The notes beneath the pieces were generated by a model. It was given only the letters and a program-made list of their open reading frames with translations. It did no database searches and was not told where the DNA came from. The translations under genes and the position numbers were made by a program. From JBAXTZ01 sp037129925 (GTDB lineage: Bacteria > Bacillota > Negativicutes > JBAXTZ01), in NCBI GenBank assembly GCA_037129925.1, contig JBAXTZ010000009.1:21535-85534 (forward strand): DNA of 64,000 nucleotides, given 5' to 3'. Of the stretch, positions 9,379 to 16,583 are shown in pieces (position 1 is the first letter of the stretch; every line of letters starts with the position of its first letter).

Positions 9379-10705
9379 TTTTTGGCTTTCAACTGATGCT
9401 GAAAATTTATTAGTCGAACAACAGCCATTGCCGGTGAAAAAACCGGGCAAGAAATGCAGTTACAAAATCGTCATCGATAGCGAAAATAAATTTCAGCAAA
9501 TGACCGGTTTTGGCGCCTCGTTCACTGACAGTTCCGCCTATTTGTTGCAAAAATGTTTGACGGATGCCGAACGCGCTGTAGTTTTCCAAAAGCTATTTAC
9601 CCCAGTAGGCATCAATCTTTCCTTTATTCGCGACCCGATGGGCAGCTGCGACTACAATCTAAACATTTGGACATATTGCGACACCGGTGAGTTGTGTCCG
9701 CCGGATCCGCTACTGAAAAATTTTTCGATCCAATATGATCAAAAGTATATCCTTCCTTGTCTAAAAAAAGCCCTTGAACTTAATCCTAAGATTTTCTTCA
9801 TGGCTACCCCGTGGACTGCGCCGGCGTGGATGAAAAGTTCCGGTTCAGCGATTGGCGGTCAGTTATTGCCGGAATGCTATCAAGCCTACGCGTTATATTT
9901 TGTAAAATTTATTCAGGCTTATGCCAAGGAAGGCATTGAAGTACAGGCGATAACGCTGCAGAACGAGCCATTGTTCACCCCGCTTCATTACCCGGGAATG
10001 TTTCTGGGAGCTGAAGCGGCCCGCGATTTTGTAAAAACTGCGCTTGGTCCGCTATTTGCCCGCTACAATATCGCGACCAAGATATTCATCTATGATCATA
10101 ACTGGGACCGTCCGGACTATCCGCTAACCGTGCTCGAAGATGAAGACGCGCGAAAATACATCTCCGGTGTTGCTTGGCATGTCTATGGCGGCAATCCGGA
10201 TGCGATGACTTTGGTGCATGACAAATATCCGGAAATCGAAACTCATTTCACCGAAGCCTCTGGCGGAGAATGGATACCCGAGTTCCGGGAAGCCTGGCTG
10301 GATCAGACAGCACAGATCATCCGGGTGCCGCGGAACTGGAGCAAAACCTTTTCGTGGTGGAATATCGCGCTAGATGAACAGCACGGCCCCAGCCTGCTCG
10401 GCGACTGGAGTACTTGTCGCGGTCTGCTCTGCATTGACCGGAAAACTGGCGCGGTAAAATATGAACTGGATTACTATACGCTCGGACATTTAAGTAAGTT
10501 CGTGCAGCCGGGCGCCTACCGGATAGCCAGCAATCAGTGGTTTGACGAGCTAGAAAACGTCGCATTCCTCAACCCGGATGGATCGAAGGTGTTGCTGGTA
10601 TCTAACCGGACGGCGGCTGTGAAAAACTTTTCCGTTGAGCAAGCTAACACATTTTTCGAGTATAAGTTGCCACCCGAAGCTTGCGCAACGTTTGTCTGGA
10701 AATAA
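9365..10705 (+). CDS. GH30 family beta-glucosidase (glucosylceramidase-like)
   Basis: 446 residues from ATG 9365; a GTG at 9356 is a possible alternative. The start overlaps the permease stop by 14 nt, so translation is probably coupled. GH30 hallmarks: QQMTGFGASFTDSSAY near the N-terminus, acid/base Glu201 in ITLQNEPLF, nucleophile Glu297 in HFTEASGGEW, and a C-terminal beta domain. The family cleaves beta-glucosides such as glucosylceramide, beta-1,6-glucan or beta-xylan; the N-terminal motif is closest to the glucosylceramidase branch. No signal peptide, so it is cytoplasmic and acts on imported material. Exact substrate is not determinable here. Confidence 0.88.
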   Translation: MSVINFWLSTDAENLLVEQQPLPVKKPGKKCSYKIVIDSENKFQQMTGFGASFTDSSAYLLQKCLTDAERAVVFQKLFTPVGINLSFIRDPMGSCDYNLNIWTYCDTGELCPPDPLLKNFSIQYDQKYILPCLKKALELNPKIFFMATPWTAPAWMKSSGSAIGGQLLPECYQAYALYFVKFIQAYAKEGIEVQAITLQNEPLFTPLHYPGMFLGAEAARDFVKTALGPLFARYNIATKIFIYDHNWDRPDYPLTVLEDEDARKYISGVAWHVYGGNPDAMTLVHDKYPEIETHFTEASGGEWIPEFREAWLDQTAQIIRVPRNWSKTFSWWNIALDEQHGPSLLGDWSTCRGLLCIDRKTGAVKYELDYYTLGHLSKFVQPGAYRIASNQWFDELENVAFLNPDGSKVLLVSNRTAAVKNFSVEQANTFFEYKLPPEACATFVWK

Positions 10706-10707
10706 TC

Positions 10708-10752
10708 AAAAAATCCCCTGACCAGAAGCAAATTCCGGTCAGGGGATTTTCC
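10708..10752. terminator. bidirectional terminator between convergent genes
   Basis: 13-bp stem (10711-10723 with 10737-10749, core ATCCCCTGACC) with a T-run on the + side and a run of A on the left giving a T-run on the minus strand. It serves both the GH30 operon and the first solute-binding gene. Confidence 0.88.
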
Positions 10753-10821
10753 ATTACCTAAGCTAAGTCATTTTCCTTGTAGCGCTCCGGCTTTGTAGCT
10801 TTATAGCTTTGCAGCATAACT

Positions 10822-12291
10822 CTACTTCTTCGACTTCTTCCACTCGTCGATTTGCTTTTGCATCTCTGCCATAAATTTGTCCATACCGGCAGCTTGAAGT
10901 TTTTCATTATATTCTTTAAGCAATGGCTCAACATCGCGGGTGCCGGCCTGAAGGTCGGTCTCGTACTGTTTGGCAATGTTGGTCAACGCGGAAACCTCGT
11001 TCTGAACTGGTGCCAGGTCAGCGCTAAAGCCGAATATCGGCGACCAGACTACGCTATCCCAACCACTACGCATAAGTTTCCATTTATCGGCCGACTCACC
11101 GTCCGGGATATAGCTGACCATCTTATTGCCATAGGTCCAATCGACCAATCCGGCATAATCTTTGTGCGCTGGTAAAAACTTGATAGTGTTGGCGCCGGAC
11201 TTGGCATAATGCGTTCCCTCAATACCATAGGACAATAAATTGTATAATGTAGCGTCAGTATATAACATATTAACGAATTTCATCGCCCGCTCCGGGTTTT
11301 TACAGCTAACGCTCATAGCAATCATTGCCCCCATAGCGGCATTGCGGGTTTCGCCGGTTGGGTTTTTGTAGGTCGGGAAAATGAGCGTTGGCGGTTTGTC
11401 ACCGACGGCATTAAAACCTATTTCACCGCCCGGAGTGTAGGTTCCAACAAAACCCGCCAGTTTGCCGGCCTTGTAATCATTATCCTTATTTTTATTAACC
11501 GTATCCTTATAGGTATAACCTTTCAAGTTGGCTTCACGTCTTCCGACTAACACGGCGATATATTCCGGATCTGTAAACTGATTAATTACTTTGCAATCCT
11601 TATTCGCCACCTTAACCGCGCCCGGAAAGCTAGCGCTCATTATCCAGTCAAACTTATCGTCAGCATTATATTCTTTCAAATCAGCAATACAGACAATGTT
11701 CGGATTATCGGACTTTATTTTGGCGTATAGCGGAAATAAGTCTTCGATTCTGGTTACTTTTGCATAGTCAAACTTGTATTTATCAACAATGTTTTTATTG
11801 AAATAATAGCCGGATTGATACGGAGCATTGGCTACAGGAACACCGTAAACAACGCCGTTAATTTTCGTTGCTTCAATAAGATTTGGCATAACGTCGACGG
11901 ATTTTTTGATTCCCTCGCCATATTTATCCATTAGTTCATCTAATCCATAGAAAAATCCTTGACGAGCATAGCGCCGGTAATCAAACATCCAATAACTGGT
12001 AAAGCACAAATCATAGGTATCGCCGGATGATGCCGTGGTTATCATCTTGGCCTCATAATCACCCCAGCCGATGAATTTAATATCAACCGTGGCATTAATC
12101 TTTTCTTTTAGATACTTATTAACTTGCTCTTGCACTTGGGGCATGTCTTTGGGTTGATCGCCAACAACGATCCAGGTCAACTTAACTTCCTTGCTGGTAT
12201 CATCGTTAAGCGCGGAATTGCCGCCACCGCAGCCCGCCAGCATTGAAACCGCAAAACAAACCAACAATACTACTATTAACAGTTTTTTCAT
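10822..12291 (-). CDS. DUF3502-type sugar ABC solute-binding lipoprotein 1
   Basis: 489 residues from ATG 12291 (GGAGGAGAGGG upstream); further upstream frame is the leader. Lipoprotein signal with lipobox L-A-G-C (Cys21). The body is an extracellular solute-binding protein family 1 fold (KLTWIVVGDQPKDMPQV, the G-W-G-D-Y-E-A-K-M segment, TASSGDTYDLCFT). The C-terminus matches the DUF3502 pattern: a SPIFGFSAD stretch, then PVQNEVSALTNI and a final AAGMDKFMAEMQKQIDEWK. Such proteins bind oligosaccharides for LplB/YtcP-type ABC permeases. No permease or ATPase lies nearby. It is monocistronic: own sigma-70 promoter, terminator after it. Five paralogues are in this window. Confidence 0.9.
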   Translation of the reverse strand: MKKLLIVVLLVCFAVSMLAGCGGGNSALNDDTSKEVKLTWIVVGDQPKDMPQVQEQVNKYLKEKINATVDIKFIGWGDYEAKMITTASSGDTYDLCFTSYWMFDYRRYARQGFFYGLDELMDKYGEGIKKSVDVMPNLIEATKINGVVYGVPVANAPYQSGYYFNKNIVDKYKFDYAKVTRIEDLFPLYAKIKSDNPNIVCIADLKEYNADDKFDWIMSASFPGAVKVANKDCKVINQFTDPEYIAVLVGRREANLKGYTYKDTVNKNKDNDYKAGKLAGFVGTYTPGGEIGFNAVGDKPPTLIFPTYKNPTGETRNAAMGAMIAMSVSCKNPERAMKFVNMLYTDATLYNLLSYGIEGTHYAKSGANTIKFLPAHKDYAGLVDWTYGNKMVSYIPDGESADKWKLMRSGWDSVVWSPIFGFSADLAPVQNEVSALTNIAKQYETDLQAGTRDVEPLLKEYNEKLQAAGMDKFMAEMQKQIDEWKKSKK

Positions 12292-12321
12292 TACCCTCTC
12301 CTCCGTTTCGATACTGAATAT

Positions 12322-12350
12322 ATTATAAAAAATCTGTGCCATGTTGTCAC
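12322..12350 (-). promoter_or_regulatory. sigma-70 promoter of solute-binding gene 1
   Basis: On the minus strand GTGACA (12350-12345), 17-nt spacer, perfect TATAAT (12327-12322), 30 nt before the start codon. Confidence 0.7.
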
Positions 12351-12382
12351 GCAATAATTTTACAATAATTATCTACTTTGTT

Positions 12383-12412
12383 GCAGGAATATCACTTGTC
12401 CATCACGAATAA
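12383..12412 (+). promoter_or_regulatory. sigma-H-like promoter of solute-binding gene 2
   Basis: GCAGGAATA (12383-12391), 12-nt spacer, CACGAATAA (12404-12412), 28 nt before the ATG. It fits RNAGGAWWW-N11/12-RNNGAATWW except the first base of the -10 (C instead of purine). It overlaps no gene and lies between two divergent lipoprotein genes. Confidence 0.55.
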
Positions 12413-12440
12413 TAATGTATATTTTTTTTTCGGAGGAGCG

Positions 12441-13904
12441 ATGTCAGGTATTAACCGATTGATTGTAGCGCTACTGCTGCTACTTACTATGACCGTTCTC
12501 GGCGGTTGCGGAGCAAGCGACAGCCCAATGTTAAAGGACGATCCCGCCCAACCGGTTGAATTGACTTGGTACATGATCGGTCCGACACCGGAGGATCTGC
12601 CCCAGGTCGTCGCTGAGATAAACAAATATACCAAAGAGAAAATCAACGCGACGGTCAAAATCGTGATGTTTGATTATGGCGACTATTTGAACAAAATGAA
12701 CGTCGTCGCCAGTTCGGGCGAGCATTTCGACATTTGTTTTTTGGCATCCTGGTCATTTGATATGCGTACCAACGCAACCCGTGGCACCATCATTCCCCTC
12801 GACGAGTTGATGGCAAAATATGGCACCGAAACTCTCAAGGCTGTTGACCCGCTATTTTGGGAAGGCTCCAAAATTAATGGAAAACACTACGCGATTCCGG
12901 CAAATAAGGAAGTAGCCACTCAGGACGTTTACGTCTTCAACGAAAAATATGTTGTCAAATACAATATCGATGTGAATGGCATCAAAAAGTTACGCGACCT
13001 TGAGCCGTACTTCGCGGCGATTCACAAAGCTGAACCGGGTGTATTTGGCACTGGCGCCCTCGATGATTACCAGCCGGGAACGCTGGATTATCTTATTGAT
13101 CCGCGGATGCCCGGTGCGATCCGAATGGATGACGCCAGTTGCACAGTTATCAACCAGTATAATGATCACGACTATCTTGAATTGGTCAACACCTACCGGG
13201 ATTTCTATTTAAAAGGATATTTACGTCCGGACATCCACACTGCCAAGCAGATTAAAGATTTCAAAAATGGTAACCAGGTAGTCAGCATTCTCCAAACCCA
13301 ACCTTATGCCGACTTGATTTGGACGCGGCAGTACGGCTGGCCGGTTGTAGTTAAACCATTTTTTGAACCACCGATTATTGTTACCAGCGGCGCCATTGGC
13401 GCAATGATGGCAATTTCGGCAGCCAGCGAACATCCGGCGCGGGCAATGAAATTTCTCAACCTGCTGAATACCGATCCGTATTTGCGCAATCTGGTATCCT
13501 ATGGTGTCGAAGGCGTTCATTATCGAAAAATTGGTCCAACACAAATTTCCAATGATGCGCCACGAGCCAAAAACTACGGTATCCCGGCTTGGTCACCGGG
13601 CAACAACTTTATTCTTTATACTGTAGAGAAAGATCCTCCTGACAAATGGCAGGCCTTCCAAGCTTTTAACGCCTCTGGACGAAAATCACCGGTGTTCGGT
13701 TTTGTTTTCGACCCGACAGCGCTAAAAAACGAAATAGCTGCTATTAAAAACCTGGCTGAGGAATTCGGTCCGAGTATTGAACGCGGCGCCGTCGATCCCA
13801 AAGTTGCCATTCCCCAGTTTTTGGAACGAGCCAAGAACGCCGGCATGGATAAGGTGCTTGCCGAGATGCAACGTCAGGTTGATGCGTGGAAGAAAACACG
13901 GTAG
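12441..13904 (+). CDS. DUF3502-type sugar ABC solute-binding lipoprotein 2
   Basis: 487 residues from ATG 12441 (CGGAGGAGCG directly upstream, which decides the start over an in-frame extension). Lipobox L-G-G-C after a leucine-rich signal. Same architecture as lipoprotein 1: VELTWYMIGPTPEDLPQV, the FDYGDYLNKMN segment, SSGEHFDICF, and DUF3502 tail (SPVFGFVFDP, LKNEIAAIKNL, AGMDKVLAEMQRQVDAWKK). Acts outside the cytoplasmic membrane as the receptor of an ABC importer. It is divergent from lipoprotein 1 and followed 37 nt later by the BMP lipoprotein gene, with which it is probably co-transcribed from a sigma-H-like promoter. Ligand unknown. Confidence 0.9.
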   Translation: MSGINRLIVALLLLLTMTVLGGCGASDSPMLKDDPAQPVELTWYMIGPTPEDLPQVVAEINKYTKEKINATVKIVMFDYGDYLNKMNVVASSGEHFDICFLASWSFDMRTNATRGTIIPLDELMAKYGTETLKAVDPLFWEGSKINGKHYAIPANKEVATQDVYVFNEKYVVKYNIDVNGIKKLRDLEPYFAAIHKAEPGVFGTGALDDYQPGTLDYLIDPRMPGAIRMDDASCTVINQYNDHDYLELVNTYRDFYLKGYLRPDIHTAKQIKDFKNGNQVVSILQTQPYADLIWTRQYGWPVVVKPFFEPPIIVTSGAIGAMMAISAASEHPARAMKFLNLLNTDPYLRNLVSYGVEGVHYRKIGPTQISNDAPRAKNYGIPAWSPGNNFILYTVEKDPPDKWQAFQAFNASGRKSPVFGFVFDPTALKNEIAAIKNLAEEFGPSIERGAVDPKVAIPQFLERAKNAGMDKVLAEMQRQVDAWKKTR

Positions 13905-13941
13905 TTATCAATTGTCAATTATATTAAAGTGAGGGAAGAGA

Positions 13942-14985
13942 ATGAAAGTCTACAAACTAATCACAGGTCTGCTCTTAGTAGCACTGTCAATCGGTCTCTT
14001 GGCCGGTTGCGGCAGCAATACTGCTGACAGCAAAAAGCTCAGCATTGCGGTACTCTACGATGCTTCAATCAACCGGCAACAGGAGCAGTATTTTGATGCT
14101 ATTGCCAACGCCATCATCAGCGCCGAAAAAACCTATCCCGGCAAACTTGAAATCGATCATATCCGTATTCCGATTAACGCCGACTCCCGAGCTGGTTTTA
14201 TTGAGTCTCAGCTGGCGATAAAAAAATACGCCATGGTCATCGATACAGACATAAATTACGCGAGCAACATCGAAAAAGTAGCCGAAAAAAATAGCGACGT
14301 ATCGTTCGTCGTAGTCGATCCAAGTGCAACTAAAATTGGAACACTTGCTAACGTTGCTTATCTGGTTTTCAATGACAAGCAACAGGGTTTTATCGCCGGC
14401 GTTATGGCTGCCCTTAAGAGTCCCGGGAAAATTGCCCATTTGGATTTATGCAAAAACGATATTAACCCCGGTTTTGACATCGGAATCAGCGCTGGTATCA
14501 AAGCCGTAAACAATGGTTCAACAATCGAAGCGATTATGGTCGCTCCAGAAATGACCGAACGCAAAGATTTACCAGGAACTGACTTGTATGACCGCACACT
14601 GGCAACGGCAAATACCGTTTATAAAAGCGGTGTCGGCATCATCATCAGCGACTGGGAAGTTGATCAACTTGCAGTGTTAACAGCTGCTCGCGAAAATAAA
14701 AAATTAATGATCGCATCTGATATCGCCTTGACGCAGATTTCCAGCGGCGCCTCGCGCGAGTATTTAGTAGAATCAATAGTGAAAAATTACGAGCTAGCCA
14801 TAACCGATATCATCACCAAGAAACTTGATGGCAAATTCAAGGGCGAAAAAATCATGTACAATATCGATAACAACGGCATCAATTATGAACCGGCCGCAGC
14901 CGACCAAACAGCAACGCAGGCATTGATAAATGAAACCAAAATATATATCGACAAATTGAAATCCGGGGCAATAAAAATCGATTAG
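13942..14985 (+). CDS. BMP-family (PnrA/Med-like) substrate-binding lipoprotein
   Basis: 347 residues, strong site GTGAGGGA before the ATG. Signal with lipobox L-A-G-C. The mature part follows the basic membrane protein family: SIAVLYDASINRQQEQYFDAI at the start, NVAYLVFNDKQQGFIAGVMAAL (the family's F-x-x-x-x-G-F-x-A-G pattern), and PGFDIGISAGIKAVN. Known members bind nucleosides or sugars for ABC importers. The F-N-D-K-Q-Q-G-F-I-A-G region supports PnrA-like assignment; nucleoside binding is possible and would fit the nucleoside permease and xpt in the window, but the aromatic ligand stack cannot be confirmed. Different fold from its DUF3502 neighbours. Confidence 0.8.
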   Translation: MKVYKLITGLLLVALSIGLLAGCGSNTADSKKLSIAVLYDASINRQQEQYFDAIANAIISAEKTYPGKLEIDHIRIPINADSRAGFIESQLAIKKYAMVIDTDINYASNIEKVAEKNSDVSFVVVDPSATKIGTLANVAYLVFNDKQQGFIAGVMAALKSPGKIAHLDLCKNDINPGFDIGISAGIKAVNNGSTIEAIMVAPEMTERKDLPGTDLYDRTLATANTVYKSGVGIIISDWEVDQLAVLTAARENKKLMIASDIALTQISSGASREYLVESIVKNYELAITDIITKKLDGKFKGEKIMYNIDNNGINYEPAAADQTATQALINETKIYIDKLKSGAIKID

Positions 14986-14992
14986 CTACGAC

Positions 14993-15035
14993 AAAAATAT
15001 GCCGTGTAGAAAAAGTTTCTACACGGCATATTTTT
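14993..15035. terminator. long bidirectional terminator
   Basis: 20-bp perfect stem (14993-15012 with 15016-15035, core TATGCCGTGTAGAAA) with only a 3-nt loop. T-runs form on both strands, between convergent genes. Confidence 0.93.
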
Positions 15036-15037
15036 TA

Positions 15038-16489
15038 TTACTTCTTCGCGGTGGCTTTCCAAGCGTCTATCTGCTTTTGCATCTCCGCCAACACTTTGTC
15101 TAATCCGGCGGCTTTCGCTTTGGGCAAATATTGTTGAAGTGTCGGCTCAACCTCGACCGCCGCTAACATCAGCGGGCGAATATATTCATCTGCCATGTTT
15201 TGTAGCGCGGCAATTTCGTTTTTGACCGGTTCCGGGTTGAAGTTAAATCCGAGCGCCGGGGATTTTTTGACATTAGCGTTAAACTTTTTGTAAGCTTCCC
15301 ATTTATCTGCCGGCTCGCCTTTTACGGTATAGAGTATAAAGAAATTTCCCAGAGTAAATTGTGGTGGTGCGTAATCCGAATGACGCTTGGTGAATTCAAT
15401 TTCATTAGGCGCCGTCTTGGTGTAATGAACGCCTTCAATGCCATAATTAATTAGATTGCGGACAAATTGATCGGTATTTAGGAAGTTCAAAAACATCATG
15501 GCGCGTTCCGGATTCTGTGAAGTAGCTGAAATCGCTACCATCGAACCGCTAACCGTTTGCGAGGTGGCAACGGCTGGATATTCGGAAACCGAAACCACCG
15601 GGAAACCGGCATCGCGCGACCACTGCAAATCGGCATAGGGGTTACCATCACGCCCCTCGCAGAACAGTTTACGGTTGTTGAAATCAGTGTTCTCAGTCTT
15701 TGCCAGCAAGTCTTTACTAATATAACCTAGTTTGGCGTATTCGCGCTGTTTTTTTAGCACATCAATACACTTTTGATCTTCAAATTGATTAACGACTTTG
15801 AGCGAATCGTTATCAACGCGGATAGCTCCGGGGAAGTTATTGGCAACAAGAAAATCATAATCATACAAACGGTCGCCAGCAGCATAAAGATTCAATCCCG
15901 GATTCGCCGCGTGGACTTTAGCAAATATTGGCGCCAAGTCATTGAGCGATTTTACTTTACTTACATCCACGCCATATTTGCCGACCATGTCGTTATTAAA
16001 AACGAACACTGCTTCTGTTGCCACTTCTTTATTGCAAGGCACGCCGTAGTGTTTGCCGTTAATTGCTGTACCTTGCCAGAATATCGGGTTGATAATCGTC
16101 TTGAGTTCCATCGCATATTGATCCATCAAGTCATCAATCGGAACTAGATAGCCTTTTTGCACGGCTTGATTAGTGTTGAACGCCCAACCGCAGGTAAATG
16201 CCAAGTCATAATTTTCCCCGCTCGAAGCGACAACATTCATTTTGGTCGTGTAATCGCCAAAACCAATATATTTTATTTCTACCGTGGCATTAATTTTCTC
16301 TTTGAGATAGTCATTTAACTGAGCAATAACTAAATCTGAATCTTTTTGCTTATCACCGATAGTGTAGTAAATCAGTTTGACTGGTTTGGACATATCCGCG
16401 CCGTTACTCTTGCTACCGCAACCGCTTAAAATGGCCGCTGAAAAGCAAACGACAAGTACCAAGGCAATAATTTTCGACAATTTCGACAT
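15038..16489 (-). CDS. DUF3502-type sugar ABC solute-binding lipoprotein 3
   Basis: 483 residues from ATG 16489 (GGAGGAGAGA upstream). Lipobox L-S-G-C. Same family as the other five: KLIYYTIGDKQKDSDLV, FGDYTTKMNVVASSGENYDL, tail SPALGFNFNPEPVKNEI and AGLDKVLAEMQKQIDAWK. Closest in pattern to lipoprotein 2 (both carry GKHY-x-VPxNKEVAT-x-x-VFVF-like segments), so these two may bind related ligands. It lies downstream of the GH3 gene but is separated by a terminator and its own sigma-H-like promoter, so it is transcribed on its own. The stop codon abuts the bidirectional terminator. Confidence 0.9.
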   Translation of the reverse strand: MSKLSKIIALVLVVCFSAAILSGCGSKSNGADMSKPVKLIYYTIGDKQKDSDLVIAQLNDYLKEKINATVEIKYIGFGDYTTKMNVVASSGENYDLAFTCGWAFNTNQAVQKGYLVPIDDLMDQYAMELKTIINPIFWQGTAINGKHYGVPCNKEVATEAVFVFNNDMVGKYGVDVSKVKSLNDLAPIFAKVHAANPGLNLYAAGDRLYDYDFLVANNFPGAIRVDNDSLKVVNQFEDQKCIDVLKKQREYAKLGYISKDLLAKTENTDFNNRKLFCEGRDGNPYADLQWSRDAGFPVVSVSEYPAVATSQTVSGSMVAISATSQNPERAMMFLNFLNTDQFVRNLINYGIEGVHYTKTAPNEIEFTKRHSDYAPPQFTLGNFFILYTVKGEPADKWEAYKKFNANVKKSPALGFNFNPEPVKNEIAALQNMADEYIRPLMLAAVEVEPTLQQYLPKAKAAGLDKVLAEMQKQIDAWKATAKK

Positions 16490-16498
16490 TCTCTCCTC

Positions 16499-16534
16499 CA
16501 AAAAAAATAGTGAGTACAATTACGTACTCACTAT
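16499..16534 (-). terminator. terminator between GH3 gene and solute-binding gene 3
   Basis: On the minus strand an 11-bp stem (16534-16524 with 16517-16507, core ATAGTGAGTAC) is followed by nine T up to the ribosome binding site of lipoprotein 3. It ends GH3 transcripts. The predicted start of the sigma-H transcript lies inside the hairpin, so that transcript would lack the full stem. Confidence 0.75.
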
Positions 16535-16562
16535 AATTCGACGATTTTAGCAATATCCCTGC
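16534..16562 (-). promoter_or_regulatory. sigma-H-like promoter of solute-binding gene 3
   Basis: Minus strand GCAGGGATA (16562-16554), 11-nt spacer, GTCGAATTA (16542-16534), 45 nt before the start. One mismatch (G for A) to RNAGGAWWW-N11/12-RNNGAATWW. Immediately upstream is a perfect 10-bp inverted repeat at 16563-16583. Confidence 0.55.
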
Positions 16563-16583
16563 AACCAAATATGATATTTGGTT
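16563..16583. repeat. perfect inverted repeat, possible operator
   Basis: AACCAAATAT-G-ATATTTGGTT: 10-bp arms around a single base, touching the GH3 stop codon on one side and the sigma-H-like -35 on the other. No T-run follows, so it is not a terminator. Its position suits a protein-binding site controlling the lipoprotein 3 promoter; this is inference. Confidence 0.5.

Noticed and set aside
12292..12354. Longer N-terminus of lipoprotein 1 starting at 12354
   Set aside because: It would place residues before the signal peptide, and it covers the promoter -10 and the strong ribosome site.
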